Below are positions 1 through 10,543 of a stretch of DNA of 64,000 nt, piece after piece. The stretch is from the NCBI GenBank assembly GCA_020746875.1, contig JAGTJL010000009.1, positions 1,612,001-1,676,000 of the forward strand. The letters are read 5' to 3'. The notes beneath the pieces are model-generated. The model ran no database searches. It saw only the letters and a list, made by a program, of their open reading frames with translations, and was not told where the DNA came from. A program made the translations under genes and the position numbers. Numbering within the stretch: position 1 is the stretch's first letter; every line of letters starts with the position of its first letter. This stretch comes from Rhexocercosporidium sp. MPI-PUGE-AT-0058 (lineage: Eukaryota; Ascomycota; Leotiomycetes; Helotiales).

Positions 1-74
1 CCAAGATTTATAAAGGAAAAAGTGCCAAGTTGAAACGGCATTCATTTGCTAATCTAAAATCTATGATGCAAAGT

Positions 75-1850
75 CTACGCTAACCCTTTTCCAAGTAAAA
101 CGCTCCCGATATCTTTCACCAGCGCCTCATTCGGAAACAATTTCTGCTTCCCCAACACCGTTCCCTGCGCATCCATACTCTTCAACAAATCCACCAACTC
201 CCCGTTCTTGGGCGCACAATATACAAGATATCCAAGAGCAAGTAGGAAGCCTTTCATAGCTTCTGCTGACTTCTCTTCTACACTGATTGCTTCTAGCAGT
301 GATGCGCCGAGCTCAACTTGATCTCCTTCCGGTAAAGCTTCGAGGTGCTCTTCGCTACGGAGCTTGCTGTTTGCGGTTGCGATATTGAAGGAGAGACTTG
401 CGGCTGCGACTCGGACGTTGTGGTGTTTGTCGTCTAGCAGACTCGTGGTGATGAGTTGTACAATGGGACTGGTCATCGTAGGGCAATTGAGGATGTGCGT
501 TGGGTATAATGGACTCGTGAAGAGGTTGCAGGCCATTTGTAGTGCAACAAGACGGAGAGAATATGGACAATCTTCGATGCTATTAACGTAGGATATGAGA
601 GGAGCGATCGTCATGTGTTGTTTCTCTTCTGCGTAGTAACCGCTGAACCGACGGTCAACCATGGCGACCCGGACAAGATCAACTATTGTGAACATGATTT
701 CTGGAGGAAGTGTCGAAGAGGCTGTGCGTAAGGAGTGGCTGAAAGTATCGAGGTCTGGTAGTGTGACTTCAGCTGCTCCGTCATCTGCGCGGGTGGCTAC
801 GAAGTTTAGCACACCGGCAATACCTGGATCTTGCGCTGTTAATCCCATTTTCGCTTTGAGTTTCTCCAGCGGAGGCAGTTTACTGAAGAGAACTGGTTTG
901 GTGCTAGCACTGCGCAACGCTGGCAGTGGCAAAGACTCGTGAGGATGTGATGGCCATGCTGACTGAATGAGCATATTGATATTGCCTTTCATCTCAGATG
1001 GGTTGGACCCTGACCACCGATACTCTTCCTTGCCACGAAGGAACGTCATGAACGTCGGGGTAGATCTGATATTGTATTTCGTACCAACATCATAAGACTT
1101 TGAGACGTCGACTTTGATCAGAACTGCCTGGTGGGCTGCCTCTGCCGCAATCTCATCATAGATAGGATACAGCGGCCTGCATGGTCCGCAAGATGCTGAA
1201 GTGAAAAAGATAACTGCGCAAGACTTCTCGGCCTCCTTCAGCAATTTATCTATCGCAGCTACCGAATTGGCCTCCCTCACTGTCGATGCACGCTGCCCTT
1301 GTGTCTGCGGGACGTCTGCTTGGTCTTTAATGCCGAGAAGTCCACCAGATTTACCTTGTCTGCGCCGGACCATTTCGTTGATTTGAGGTTGCATGACCCG
1401 TCCGAGTGGAGTATTGAGAACCGTCTGGGGAAGATTGGCAATATGATCGGGGATTCCATGGCCGATTAAGAAGGTCGAGAAGTCGTTTGAGAAGTTATTG
1501 CAGTTGTGAGACCAAAGATCGTAAGCCTGTTTGTTTAGTTAGCCTTTCATTTTCAAATCGTAGCTTTGGTCTCGTGCCTCTTCGGTATAAATCTCTCTCA
1601 ACGAGTCCAGATATTCCATTATCACATCCATTGGAAGATTGGTCATTCCAAGTTCCAATATCTGCATGGGACTACCCAGATGGGTTCGGCCTGGATCTGC
1701 GGTTCTGATCCCTCCATCATAGACATACTCTATCCCCTCCATAACAATCGAGGTATGATAGACGGCATCGATCTGGACACCGATGAATGCAGCGGATAGT
1801 TGGCGGGCCAGTCCATTGGAAAGGTCGTAGACATAGAGCTGTACTCTCAT
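75..1850 (-). CDS. PPPDE (DeSI-like) peptidase - thioredoxin - PUL domain fusion protein
   Basis: Exons complement(1578..1850, 75..1526), 574 aa. The N-terminal ~135 residues are a PPPDE (DUF862) papain-like isopeptidase domain, the fold of deSUMOylating/deubiquitinating DeSI enzymes; the catalytic pair is visible as His32 (VYHTS) and Cys100 (HNCNNFS). A thioredoxin domain follows (about 170-285) with an intact CGPC redox motif at 204-207 and the cis-Pro segment RSTPTF. The C-terminal ~270 residues (about 300-570) are a helical-repeat PUL domain, which in Ufd3/PLAA binds Cdc48/p97. The order suggests a redox-linked ubiquitin or SUMO protease recruited to Cdc48 (inference). The catalytic Cys sits just after the only intron, which has a GC donor; reading through it hits a stop. 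The start was chosen because MRVQLYVYDLS is the usual start of the PPPDE fold. It shares a 563-bp divergent promoter region with the GDA1-like gene. Confidence 0.9.
1527..1577 (-). other. GC-AG intron in the PPPDE-Trx-PUL gene
   Basis: The 51-nt intron has donor GAG|GCACGA, a CTAAC branch site and acceptor ACAG. No GT lies in the exon end that could restore the conserved YDLWSHNCNNF segment, and the intron has an in-frame stop. Confidence 0.75.
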
Positions 1851-2413
1851 GCTGTGGCAATTTGGAGGGGTGTTTATTTTTGTGTAGGAAACTGTTCAAT
1901 TTGGAAAGAGAGAAAAGTAAGAAGTGAGAAACGAGACAATGAGGGTCAGGACAAGAGAGTGGTCATGCTGGGGGCTCAGCGTAAAGGTATAGTGTTGAGA
2001 CAATTCTATTCTATTCTATGGCTAGGAAACGAGGGCGTCGGCGTCGTCGCATGGACAGGCAGGACAAGTGACGCGCTGCGACTCGGGCTGATTGTGATAC
2101 CGGCTCCAAGGACCATCTCTTATCGCCGATCTATCACCGATACTCCATTACCCTCACACAGCCACATTCCAGCCACAGTACTCGATCTAGCCTCATTATC
2201 CTTTCAGCATTACGCCACATCTGAACTTTCTTTACTGCATCAGGGGTTGCGGTTGGCGTCGATCTGCCAAAAAGTCCAGGTCTCCTCACTCCTTTTCGCA
2301 ATCCTCGACCCCCTACGTTCCTCCTTCTCTCAACCTTCAATTCTCCTCGCATTAATTCATTTGGTTTGAGCGATTGTGCGCTGAACCAGCGTTGGTCTTC
2401 CAGTCATTCCCTC
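1851..2413. promoter_or_regulatory. Divergent intergenic promoter region
   Basis: 563 bp lie between the start codons of the PPPDE fusion (-) and the GDA1-like gene (+), so it must hold both promoters. The half next to GDA1 is pyrimidine-rich (CTCCTTCTCTC tracts at about 2278-2350), common before fungal start sites. No specific operator was recognised. Confidence 0.5.
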
Positions 2414-4167
2414 ATGAGACGAACATCAGTCTCGCTGCCGACGAGAAACGTAGCACACGATCCCCACGAGAAGGCCGGTCGATACAGTACTAAAGGCGCA
2501 AGTGACAGCGCCGCCGCAAAGCTGGAGAATATTAAAACCGCCTGGATGACGCAGAGTCAGCGATCCAGATACCTGAAGACGGGAGGTCTCCTCCTCTTCA
2601 TCGTCTTCCTATTCTATTACCTATCTCTCTCGGGATCAGATACGTATAGTGAAGGTCTGTCCATTGTTTCCAGTACGTCCGCTGCTATCTAACCTTCTTC
2701 GTAGTATCGAATATAAGTCCCGGTGGGCAAACGGCGTCCGATCCAAAAGCTGCGACGACAAAGTGCTTGAAGTCCAGCGATAAATCGAAGCCCCTGATCC
2801 AATATGCACTCATGATCGATGCTGGCAGCACTGGCTCCCGAATTCACGTGTACAAGTTTAATAACTGCGGCTCCACACCAGAGCTTGAGGATGAGGTATT
2901 CAAGATGACAGAGAAGAAGCCTGGAGGCTCAGGATTGAGCTCATTCAAGACTGATGCCGAAGGCGCTGCCCAGAGTCTGGATGTTCTCATGGATACTGCA
3001 ATGGCCTCTGTACCTGATAGTTACAAGAGCTGCACACCTGTTGCAGTCAAAGCGACTGCTGGACTTCGTCTGCTTGGTCCGGAATTGAGTCAGAAGATTT
3101 TGGACGCCGTGCGAACCCGCTTGGAGACCAAGTACCCATTCCCAGTTGTTTCCAAGGAACAGAAAGGCGTTGTTATCATGGATGGCAAGGATGAGGGTGT
3201 TTACGCCTGGATCACAACCAACTACCTCCTTGGAAAGATTGGAGGACCTGATCACAGCGAGACTGCTGCAGTTTTCGATTTGGGTGGTGGATCAACTCAA
3301 ATTGTTTTCGAGCCTACCTTCAAAGGTGCGATGCCTGGGAAGTTGGCTGAAGGCGACCACAAGTACAAGCTTGCATTTGGTGGAAGAGAATTTGAGCTGT
3401 ACCAACACTCCCATCTTGGATATGGTCTCATGAGCGCGCGCGAATCTATCCACAGGACCCTCATTGAGGATATCCATTCTTCGAGCCCTACCGATCCTTC
3501 TTGGACCTCAAAGCCCATTATCAATCCTTGCATTGCACCAGGCATGGTCCGCCCGGTCGATGTCAAGCTCTCTGAAGGTCACGCTCTTGGAGGCTCGGTT
3601 AGCGTCAACATGACTGGACCATCATCCCCAGCACCAGCTCAATGCCGTAAACTTGCCGAGAAGATCCTCTACAAGGAGAAAGAGTGTGGACTTGCGCCCT
3701 GCTCTTTCAACGGTGTTCACCAGCCATCTCTCGAGAAGACTTTTAGTCAAGAAGACGTCTACGCTTTCTCCTACTTCTACGACCGTACCGATCCTCTCGG
3801 TATGCCTGAGTCATTCACACTAAAGGAGCTTCACCGCCTCGCCGAGCAAGTATGCGGCGGCGAGAGCCACTGGGATGTTTTCCAGGGCGTGCCCGATGCG
3901 ATCAAGGAGCTTCAGGGTCGCCCTGAGCACTGTCTTGATCTCAACTTCATGCTGGCACTTCTCCACACCGGGTACGAAATGCCCATCGACAGGGAGATCA
4001 AGATCGCAAAGAAGATCAAGGGTAACGAGCTTGGATGGTGCCTTGGTGCAAGGTGAGTCTCCACTTGAACAGATCCATTCACCTGACATTTACTAACATT
4101 TGCTCGCAGTCTTCCACTTTTGAGCGCCGGTTCAGGATGGACCTGCCGTATCAAAGAAGTCTCATGA
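2414..4167 (+). CDS. GDA1: Golgi guanosine/nucleoside diphosphatase, GDA1/CD39 family
   Basis: Exons 2414..2654, 2705..4052, 4110..4167; 548 aa. This is an apyrase-superfamily enzyme that hydrolyses GDP or UDP released by glycosyltransferases in the Golgi lumen, driving nucleotide-sugar/NMP antiport. It has a type II layout: basic cytosolic tail, one membrane segment at about 57-71 (GGLLLFIVFLFYYLS) and a lumenal catalytic domain. Apyrase conserved region 1 is MIDAGSTGSR at 117-126, and region 4 is the FDLGGGSTQ segment. A possible N-glycosylation site (NMT) is seen in the lumenal part. Length matches yeast Gda1 (518 aa) with a small extension. The ATG at 2414 is the first in frame. The last exon encodes only about 19 residues ending SGWTCRIKEVS, a conserved C-terminus, which supports the second intron. 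Confidence 0.93.
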
Positions 4168-4339
4168 ACAGTTTAGGACGATGGTCAGATCAACCTCAGG
4201 AGCATTGCAGGCGTCACGAGTAGGGAAATGTGTTTTAATATGGTATAGACCAATGATGTTTTACTAAGTTACATAATCCTTCACCCTAAGAGTTCTCTAA
4301 GCATCCTGCCCTTTCTCAGCACTCTTCCACTATTTTTTT

Positions 4340-4774
4340 TTACAGTCGTGATTTTCGAAATATCCTCCCGCCCATCTGGAATCCAATGAGATTATTCCTC
4401 TCGAGTCCCATAACACGCTCATCCTCCTCCGTCTCCTCTTCTCCCTCTGCCTCATCCTCCTCATCGCCATCAAAATAACTCCCCGGCTCCTTAAAGAACC
4501 TACTCCGCTGAAAGAAATGCCTCCCCGTCCCTAGCGGTCCATCATAATTCCCCTCATCACGCATCAGCAACTCACCCCTCACTTTCTGATCACCTATGCA
4601 TAGGATGTGCTGTTGAAAGTAGTGGATGCCGCGCTCCCAGTCGCTGCTATAGATCTTAAGTTCAGAGATAGTTGAAGTAGATAGGGGACATTTGGACCAT
4701 ACGAGGGTTGAATCGGGGATGGGTGTTATTTTGCGGTAGGGGGTGAGGGGAGAGGGTTCTGTGGTGCTTGTCAT
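4340..4774 (-). CDS. Small acidic protein of unknown function
   Basis: Single exon, 144 aa, with an ATG start. I do not recognise a family. The first 95 residues look globular (aromatic-rich, including SDWERGIHYFQQHIL and GPLGTGRHFFQRSRFF), then comes a run of about 20 mostly Glu/Asp residues (about 100-120), then a conserved-looking tail ending GGRIFRKSRL. The non-repetitive, aromatic-rich body argues for a real protein. It sits convergent to GDA1 and co-oriented with the next gene, 398 bp away. A mitochondrial or nuclear role cannot be told apart from the sequence. Confidence 0.55.
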   Translation of the reverse strand: MTSTTEPSPLTPYRKITPIPDSTLVWSKCPLSTSTISELKIYSSDWERGIHYFQQHILCIGDQKVRGELLMRDEGNYDGPLGTGRHFFQRSRFFKEPGSYFDGDEEDEAEGEEETEEDERVMGLERNNLIGFQMGGRIFRKSRL

Positions 4775-5172
4775 TCTGGCCTTGTCTTGGAGTTGGGAAG
4801 GGGTTCGTAGAATAGTGGGGGATTTAGTTGGTGGTGGGCGTGCTTCGTTTTATAGAGGGAAGAAGAGAGATCTGCTTGCTGTGATGGGTGGAGGAAGAGC
4901 ACAAGAACAATATGGCAGTCACTGGATAAGAATTCGCAGTCATGGAACTATTATTCTTCATCATATTTGATTCAGGCTAGTCATGATGGGGAAGTCGTCG
5001 CGAATGTTGATAGTTAAAGAGTTACTGTTGAAGGCAGTCATGTGCTGCCTCAGATACCTTCTGCCTTTGAGGGGATTTGCGCCTTTCCAATACGAGCATG
5101 GTTCTCGCAGATGTTGAAAACATACTGCTCTATAACTCTATTTCCAAATGGCTCACACCTGGGATCGTGACT
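4775..5172. other. Intergenic, nothing recognised
   Basis: 398 bp hold the promoter of the small acidic gene and the 3' end of the Mg-chelatase-like gene. I see no ORF, repeat or RNA signal. Confidence 0.5.
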
Positions 5173-6405
5173 TTATAAGGGTACTTCCGCCCCTGCAGTG
5201 CCAAGGACTTCTTCGATGACATCTTCTGCACCGACGCCCTCTAATAAAGCCGATATGGCCTCCAGATCACTTCCCCATTGCATACTCCGCTCTTTCTCGG
5301 GTTGGACGATGTGGATGCGATGAAGATATATTTTTCTGGCTGCAAGGCCAATGAGGGAGGGTGTGGCAAAGGTTAAGCCATGCAGTGGAGCAAGACATCT
5401 TGGTAGGTCAGCAGGGAAGTAGAAGCAGATCGACTTGAGCACCATACTTTACAAGTTTGTCAAGATGTTTGGATGAAGTTGCGGATATACCCCCAGCTAC
5501 AGCTCGATGTACCCTAAGAAAGGATATGATATCTTGCTGATATCGCTTCACTTCTATACTAACCACAGCATCGTTTGCCAGGCTAGATAGATGCTCAACA
5601 TCCTACAAAGCAGTTAACACCCTGCAGCAACGAAGGGCTTGACAAAATACGAACAAGTGCTGACATCCTTGGCCACAGTGATCCCTCGACATCAGGGACA
5701 GGGTTCTTCTTCACCACAGACGATATGGAGTTCCCATCATCGTACATATCTTCCAAGTTCGGGAATCCATCCTCTGGATCATGGAAGTGCGAAATGAACA
5801 TATAGTCATTCAAATGCTTCGTCAACCTGGGTCCTTCTCCACCACCCAGCAACGCAATGAAAAGAAAACGTTTCGGTGCATTCTGTACCGAGGTTCTTGT
5901 GTATATCCTCTTGGTTCTCATAAGCTCTAGAGCCTGGATCTGGACCTGCTTCGGAGCCTCGTCCAGGTTCTTCGCAATGATAACGTTGGCGATCGTTTTA
6001 TTGTCGCTGAAAGTCTCGGTGACCGGTGATCTATTGGTAGATCCGAAGGCAGGTGTATGGAGGAAGTAGGAATCTTGTCGGGTTGTCACAGGGGAGTTCG
6101 AGCGGGTAGGGGTATGCTCTACGGATAATATAGCATGTGCGAAATCGTCCAGTGTAGTGTGCTCGTGGCAGTCGAGTACGGCATTTGAGAGACCGAACAC
6201 CTTCGAGGCAACCTAGATCTTGTTAAAGAAATTTATGACATCAGCTGGGCGAGAAGCATACCAGTTGTAATTCTTGCGCTAGATCATCTATCGCATCCGG
6301 CTCGGTGTCAATGATACAATGCTCCTGCGCAATGAGGCAGATCAAGGCCGCAAGTTCCAAGTCGCTCAATTCGTGGACCTTCTCGAGGAGTGTTTGGTCT
6401 GCCAT
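5173..6405 (-). CDS. Fungal magnesium-chelatase-like (degenerate AAA+) protein
   Basis: Exons complement(6262..6405, 5655..6212, 5448..5602, 5173..5398), 360 aa. It resembles the conserved filamentous-fungal proteins annotated as magnesium chelatase (ChlI/MoxR-like AAA+). Recognisable parts are the N-terminal segment LSDLELAALICLIAQEHC, a Walker-B-like region (ANVIIAKNLDEAPKQVQIQA) followed by a sensor-like segment (PKRFLFIALLGG), and a C-terminal AAA-lid stretch (LVKCLAPLHGLTFATPSLIG). I cannot find a Walker A P-loop (GxxxxGK[ST]) in the model, so ATP binding is doubtful. Fungi make no chlorophyll, so the name describes the fold only; the role is unknown. The start MADQTLLEKVHEL was chosen over an upstream ATG because family similarity begins there. 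The intron after MSAL uses donor GTTCGT. It is divergent from VPS16. Confidence 0.7.
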
Positions 6406-6688
6406 TAGGCAACAAGTAGAAGTCGCTTCCCCATATCCAGATCCCAGGGGTAAGTCCTCACCAGAGGAAGTGCTCGATCCAAAATCAGTGGTTGAAGTGT
6501 GAATCTTTGATGACAAGTCGTGGATGTGACTGTCCAAGGAAGTTCTAGCTCGGAGCTTGGGCCGCACCTTATTTTGGGCCACCCCATCATCTGCAGCAAC
6601 AACTCTCAAGCTTCCCAGCCAGGCATCCTCAACTCCCATACAGGAACACCATCTGGAATGGAATGAGGCGAGGACTATTTGTTTGAAT
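6406..6688. promoter_or_regulatory. Short divergent promoter between Mg-chelatase-like gene and VPS16
   Basis: Only 283 bp separate the two start codons, so transcripts probably start close together or overlap. No motif was assigned. Confidence 0.4.
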
Positions 6689-9600
6689 ATGGCCAATCCG
6701 ACGGCGGAATGGGAAAGGGTGGGAGGCAAGTTCTACCGAAAGATCCAGCTTTATACTGCTGTCTTCGACCAGGATCTAGAGCTTGAGAACTATATTGTCA
6801 CAGGATGTTCTTATGGAGGGGCCATTGGTAAGTCCCTTTTATCTTTTACTTTCAAGCAGATTCTTTTTTAAATCCTTCGATAAGGACGAAGGACTAGATA
6901 TGGAGAGGGTTACCAAAGATTCAAAATGCCGAGTGGTTAACTACTTCTCATTTTGTTGGAAGGACGATGCAGGTCAATATCTTTTGGTCTTAGAGAAGCA
7001 GTTACAGATGCGCTTCCAATCGTTCTCTACTTCTCTTGCAATCTGTCGATCCAGAAAGACGGTGCAGCTCCTTCGATTTCAATTAGACACGTGACTAGTG
7101 TTATTCGACTCCCTACTATTCACAGCTTCATTGGTTCATGTTTGGTCCAGTTTCTCACATTCTATAGCCTTATATCGTGACGAGACTAAGCTTCAAACTT
7201 TCCGAGGATCACAAGCCTCAAAGTCCAGTATCGACCTCTACAGTTGTGCTGGAAAGCTGATTCGAAGAATAAACTGGGACAAGGGATCTATCAAAGGCCT
7301 AGGCTGGTCAGAAGAGGAGAAACTCATAGTGGTTACAGCAGATGGTACTGTCAGATGCTATGATTTGCAAGGCGACTTCTCACAATTCACTCTTGGGCAT
7401 GGGTCAGAAGAATATGGCGTCACAGCTTGCAGGTTAGAACCCAGAATATATGAATTGAGCATATGATTGACTTTGAAACAGATTCTACGGCACTGGATTT
7501 GTAGCACTACTTTCGAACAACCACCTCATTGCCGTCTCGCGGTATGATGAGCCACGACCAAAAGAACTCGCCGCCCCTCCTGAGGGCAATGTACATTCTT
7601 GGACACTCATCGCTCCAGCATATACACTGTCTCGGTCTGTGGAAGTCTTGCTGAGCATAGGCCAAACCATTCACGTTGTCGATGCGACAGAGTCAGAAGA
7701 TCGGATGCTAGACATTGGCCCTTTCACTCATATCAGTGTTTCTCCCAACGGTCGGTTTGTTGCCCTCTATACCGAAACCGGGAAGGCATATGTCATTACC
7801 AGCGATTTCCAGAACAGACTTAGCGAGCATGATTCAAAATCGAAAATTCCTCCAAAGGACGTCCAATGGTGCGGCAATGATGCCGTTGTAATAGCTTGGG
7901 AGGACGAAGTCCATATCATCGGACCAAATAATGCTGCAGCGAAATATTTCTATGATGGGAGAGTCCATTTGATCGCAGGTATGGCAAACGGCTTCTTAGC
8001 ATAGCACCGAGCTTACATTCTGTAGACCACGATGGAGTCCGCCTCATCACAAACGAGGTCTGCGACTTTTTGCAGAAAGTGCCTGAAGTTACCGATGAAG
8101 TTTTCCGCTTTGGCACTGAATCACCAGCCTCTATATTGCTTGACGCAGTAGAACAGCTTGAAAACCAGTCACCGAAAGCGGACGACAACATCCAGCTCAT
8201 CAGGCCGAATCTAGTTGAAGCGGTAGACACATGCGTAAGTGTTCTTCCTGAAATGTGAAACACTTGCTAACATATCCTAGGTAAAAGCAGCTGGTCATGA
8301 ATTCAGTATACATTGGCAGAAGCAGCTACTGAAGGCAGCCTCGTTTGGGAAGTCCGTCCTCGACATCTACAACAGCGATGAGTTTGTCGATATGTGCGAG
8401 ACTCTAAGAGTCCTCAACGCAGTACGATACTATGAAATCGGTCTTCCCCTGTCCTACGAGCAATTCCTCCGCCTCACACCAGAGAAGCTCGTCCAGCGTC
8501 TCATCAACCGCCGAGAGTATCTCCTCGCCCTCCGCATCTCTTCTTACTTGCGTCTACCCACAGACCGAATATACGTCCACTGGGCATCTCAAAAGGTCCG
8601 TGTAGGCTCCGAAGACGAAGACACAATATGCCGTCTCATCGTCGAGAAGCTCGCCGGCAAACGTGGTATCTCCTTCGAAGAAATCGCACGAGCAGCCTAC
8701 GACGAAGGACGCGGCCGTCTCGCCACCGAGCTCTTGAACCACGAGCCACGAGCAGGCAAACAAGTGCCTCTCCTTCTCAATATGGAAGAAGACGAGATTG
8801 CCCTCGACAAAGCCATCGAGAGCGGCGATTCCGACCTCGTCTTCTTTGTTCTGCTCCACCTGAAGAAGAAACTACCGCTCGCATCCTTTTTCCGCGTAAT
8901 CAACACCCGCCCGGTAGCGACATCGCTCATCGAATCCTCCGCCCAAGCAGACGACGCCGAGCTTCTCAAAGACCTCTACTACCAAGACGACCGCCGCATA
9001 GACGGCGCCAACGTCTTCGTGCGCGAAGCACTCAAACAACCTGATTCCCGCACTGCAATTGACAAGCTCGCTCTAGCTGCCAAATTACTCTCAGACTCCA
9101 AAGACAACTCGCTAGAGCTGAAAGCGCTGCAGGAAGCGAGCACTCTGCTCAAGATGCAGGAGGCCTTCGATCGGGACCTAACGGAGTCGTTTACGGGGCT
9201 GAGTGTGAACGAGACGATCTTTAAGTTGATCCGCCTAGGGTACGCAAGTAGAGCGAAGAAGATGCAGAGCGAATTCAAGGTGCCTGAAAAGACAGCTACA
9301 TGGCTTAGGTATGCTTCCAATACCTTTCACTTTGCCCACGCCATGTTTCAGAAGAATACCTTGAGTAATGCTAACGCGCCCTAGACTTCGAGCTCTAGTC
9401 TCCAAGCGCGACTGGAACGAACTCGAAGAATGGTCCAAGACAAGACGATCCCCCATCGGCTGGGAAGTAAGTCTCCCCTGCCCTCTCCTCCTTCCCCTTC
9501 CCATTATCAAACCAAACCAAACCAATCAAAACAAAAGCTAACAACCCCCTCACAGCCTTTCTTCACGCTCATCCTCTCCGCCGGCAATCCCAAGCTTGCT

Positions 9601-9807
9601 AGTATATTCATCCCGAAAGCAGCGCCCTCGCTCCAGAGCGGCGAGACGATATCCATGTACGAGAAATGCGGGATGCGCGTCAAGGCTGCAGAGGAGGCGG
9701 TTAAGATTAAGGATGCTGAGGCCGTGGATAGGTTGAGGGATGCGGCGGGCGTGGGGACCGTGGAGGGGAGGGAGATTGAGAGGTTAGGTGCTGGGTTGAA
9801 GAGGTGA
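6689..9807 (+). CDS. VPS16: Vacuolar protein sorting-associated protein 16 (HOPS/CORVET core)
   Basis: Exons 6689..6827, 7168..7432, 7482..7978, 8026..8234, 8281..9308, 9385..9466, 9556..9807; 823 aa (yeast Vps16 is 798). It is a core subunit of the HOPS and CORVET tethering complexes, which dock endosomes and vacuoles through Vps33 and Rab GTPases. The N-terminal half is a beta-propeller (MANPTAEWERVGGKFYRK start; SIDLYSCAGKLIRRI; DGTVRCYDLQG; HISVSPNGRFVALYT). The C-terminal half is the VPS16_C alpha-solenoid (LLALRISSYLRLP; IDKLALAAKLL; ISMYEKCGMRVKAAEEA). All exon phases match. The first intron is 340 nt, against about 50 nt for most of the rest, and only this splice restores the conserved GGAIALYRDETKLQ run. 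Confidence 0.94.
6828..7167 (+). other. Unusually long first intron of VPS16
   Basis: 340 nt, donor GTAAGT, acceptor TATAG. Stop-containing in the gene frame. It includes a pyrimidine-rich stretch near the donor and a CACGTG box at about 7088-7093. No transposon ends or RNA gene were recognised. Confidence 0.7.
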
Positions 9808-10543
9808 GGCGAGGCGAGGTGTGAAACGTAAAGTGTGAGTCTTTGGGTAGGGGGCAGCGGAGGGGGAAAAAAGGGGGGTTGCTCGCTTAGTTTTCCGTAG
9901 AAGGTTAATTTATCTTGTAAACAAATTTACTGCGTTCATGTCCACACTTTCAAGGGCAGAATGGAGGTCTGTGAACATCATGCAGAAGTAGAAAAAGCAG
10001 ATGTCTCATTTATGCTACGCACATGCAAATACGTCGAGATGTCCGCCCGGCCGTCCGCCCAGCTATCCTTCCTCGATCCCTCACTCCCATTCTCAGTCGC
10101 GCCAGACACACACACACAAATGCATATAGAACTCCACCCATTTGCAGCGAAAACAACACTTGATCCACGCCTCAAACCAAAAAAAAAAATCCAATCCGTA
10201 AATCCGCAATTCCCATGTAACCCGAACGCCTGTCATGACTCGTCGTGTTGCGAAGAATGAACCTCTCATAGTCCTCGCCCGTTTCTCCATCCAGCCATCC
10301 TGCACATCCCCGCATGTTCTGTCCCGTTCTGCTCGTGTGTAACATCTTGTAACGAAGCCACATCCCATCTCCCCACCCATATATTATGATAATTGTACAA
10401 AACTCCTTGAGGAAAGCAAGCAAGCACGTAAATAAGTAAGAAATGAGAACCAGGCGAGAAAGAACACCATGCCAGCTAGCCTTGTGTGCCGCGCCATAAA
10501 CTCGCTAAATGCATGCATCAATGGCAAAGGACGCTCTCTCGTA
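9808..10543. other. Convergent 3' intergenic region
   Basis: 736 bp lie between the stop codons of VPS16 and the FHA-RING gene. They contain G-rich and A-rich runs (about 9848-9880), a (CA)n tract at about 10107-10119 and an A9 run near 10181. These are probably the two 3' UTRs. I see no gene. Confidence 0.5.
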
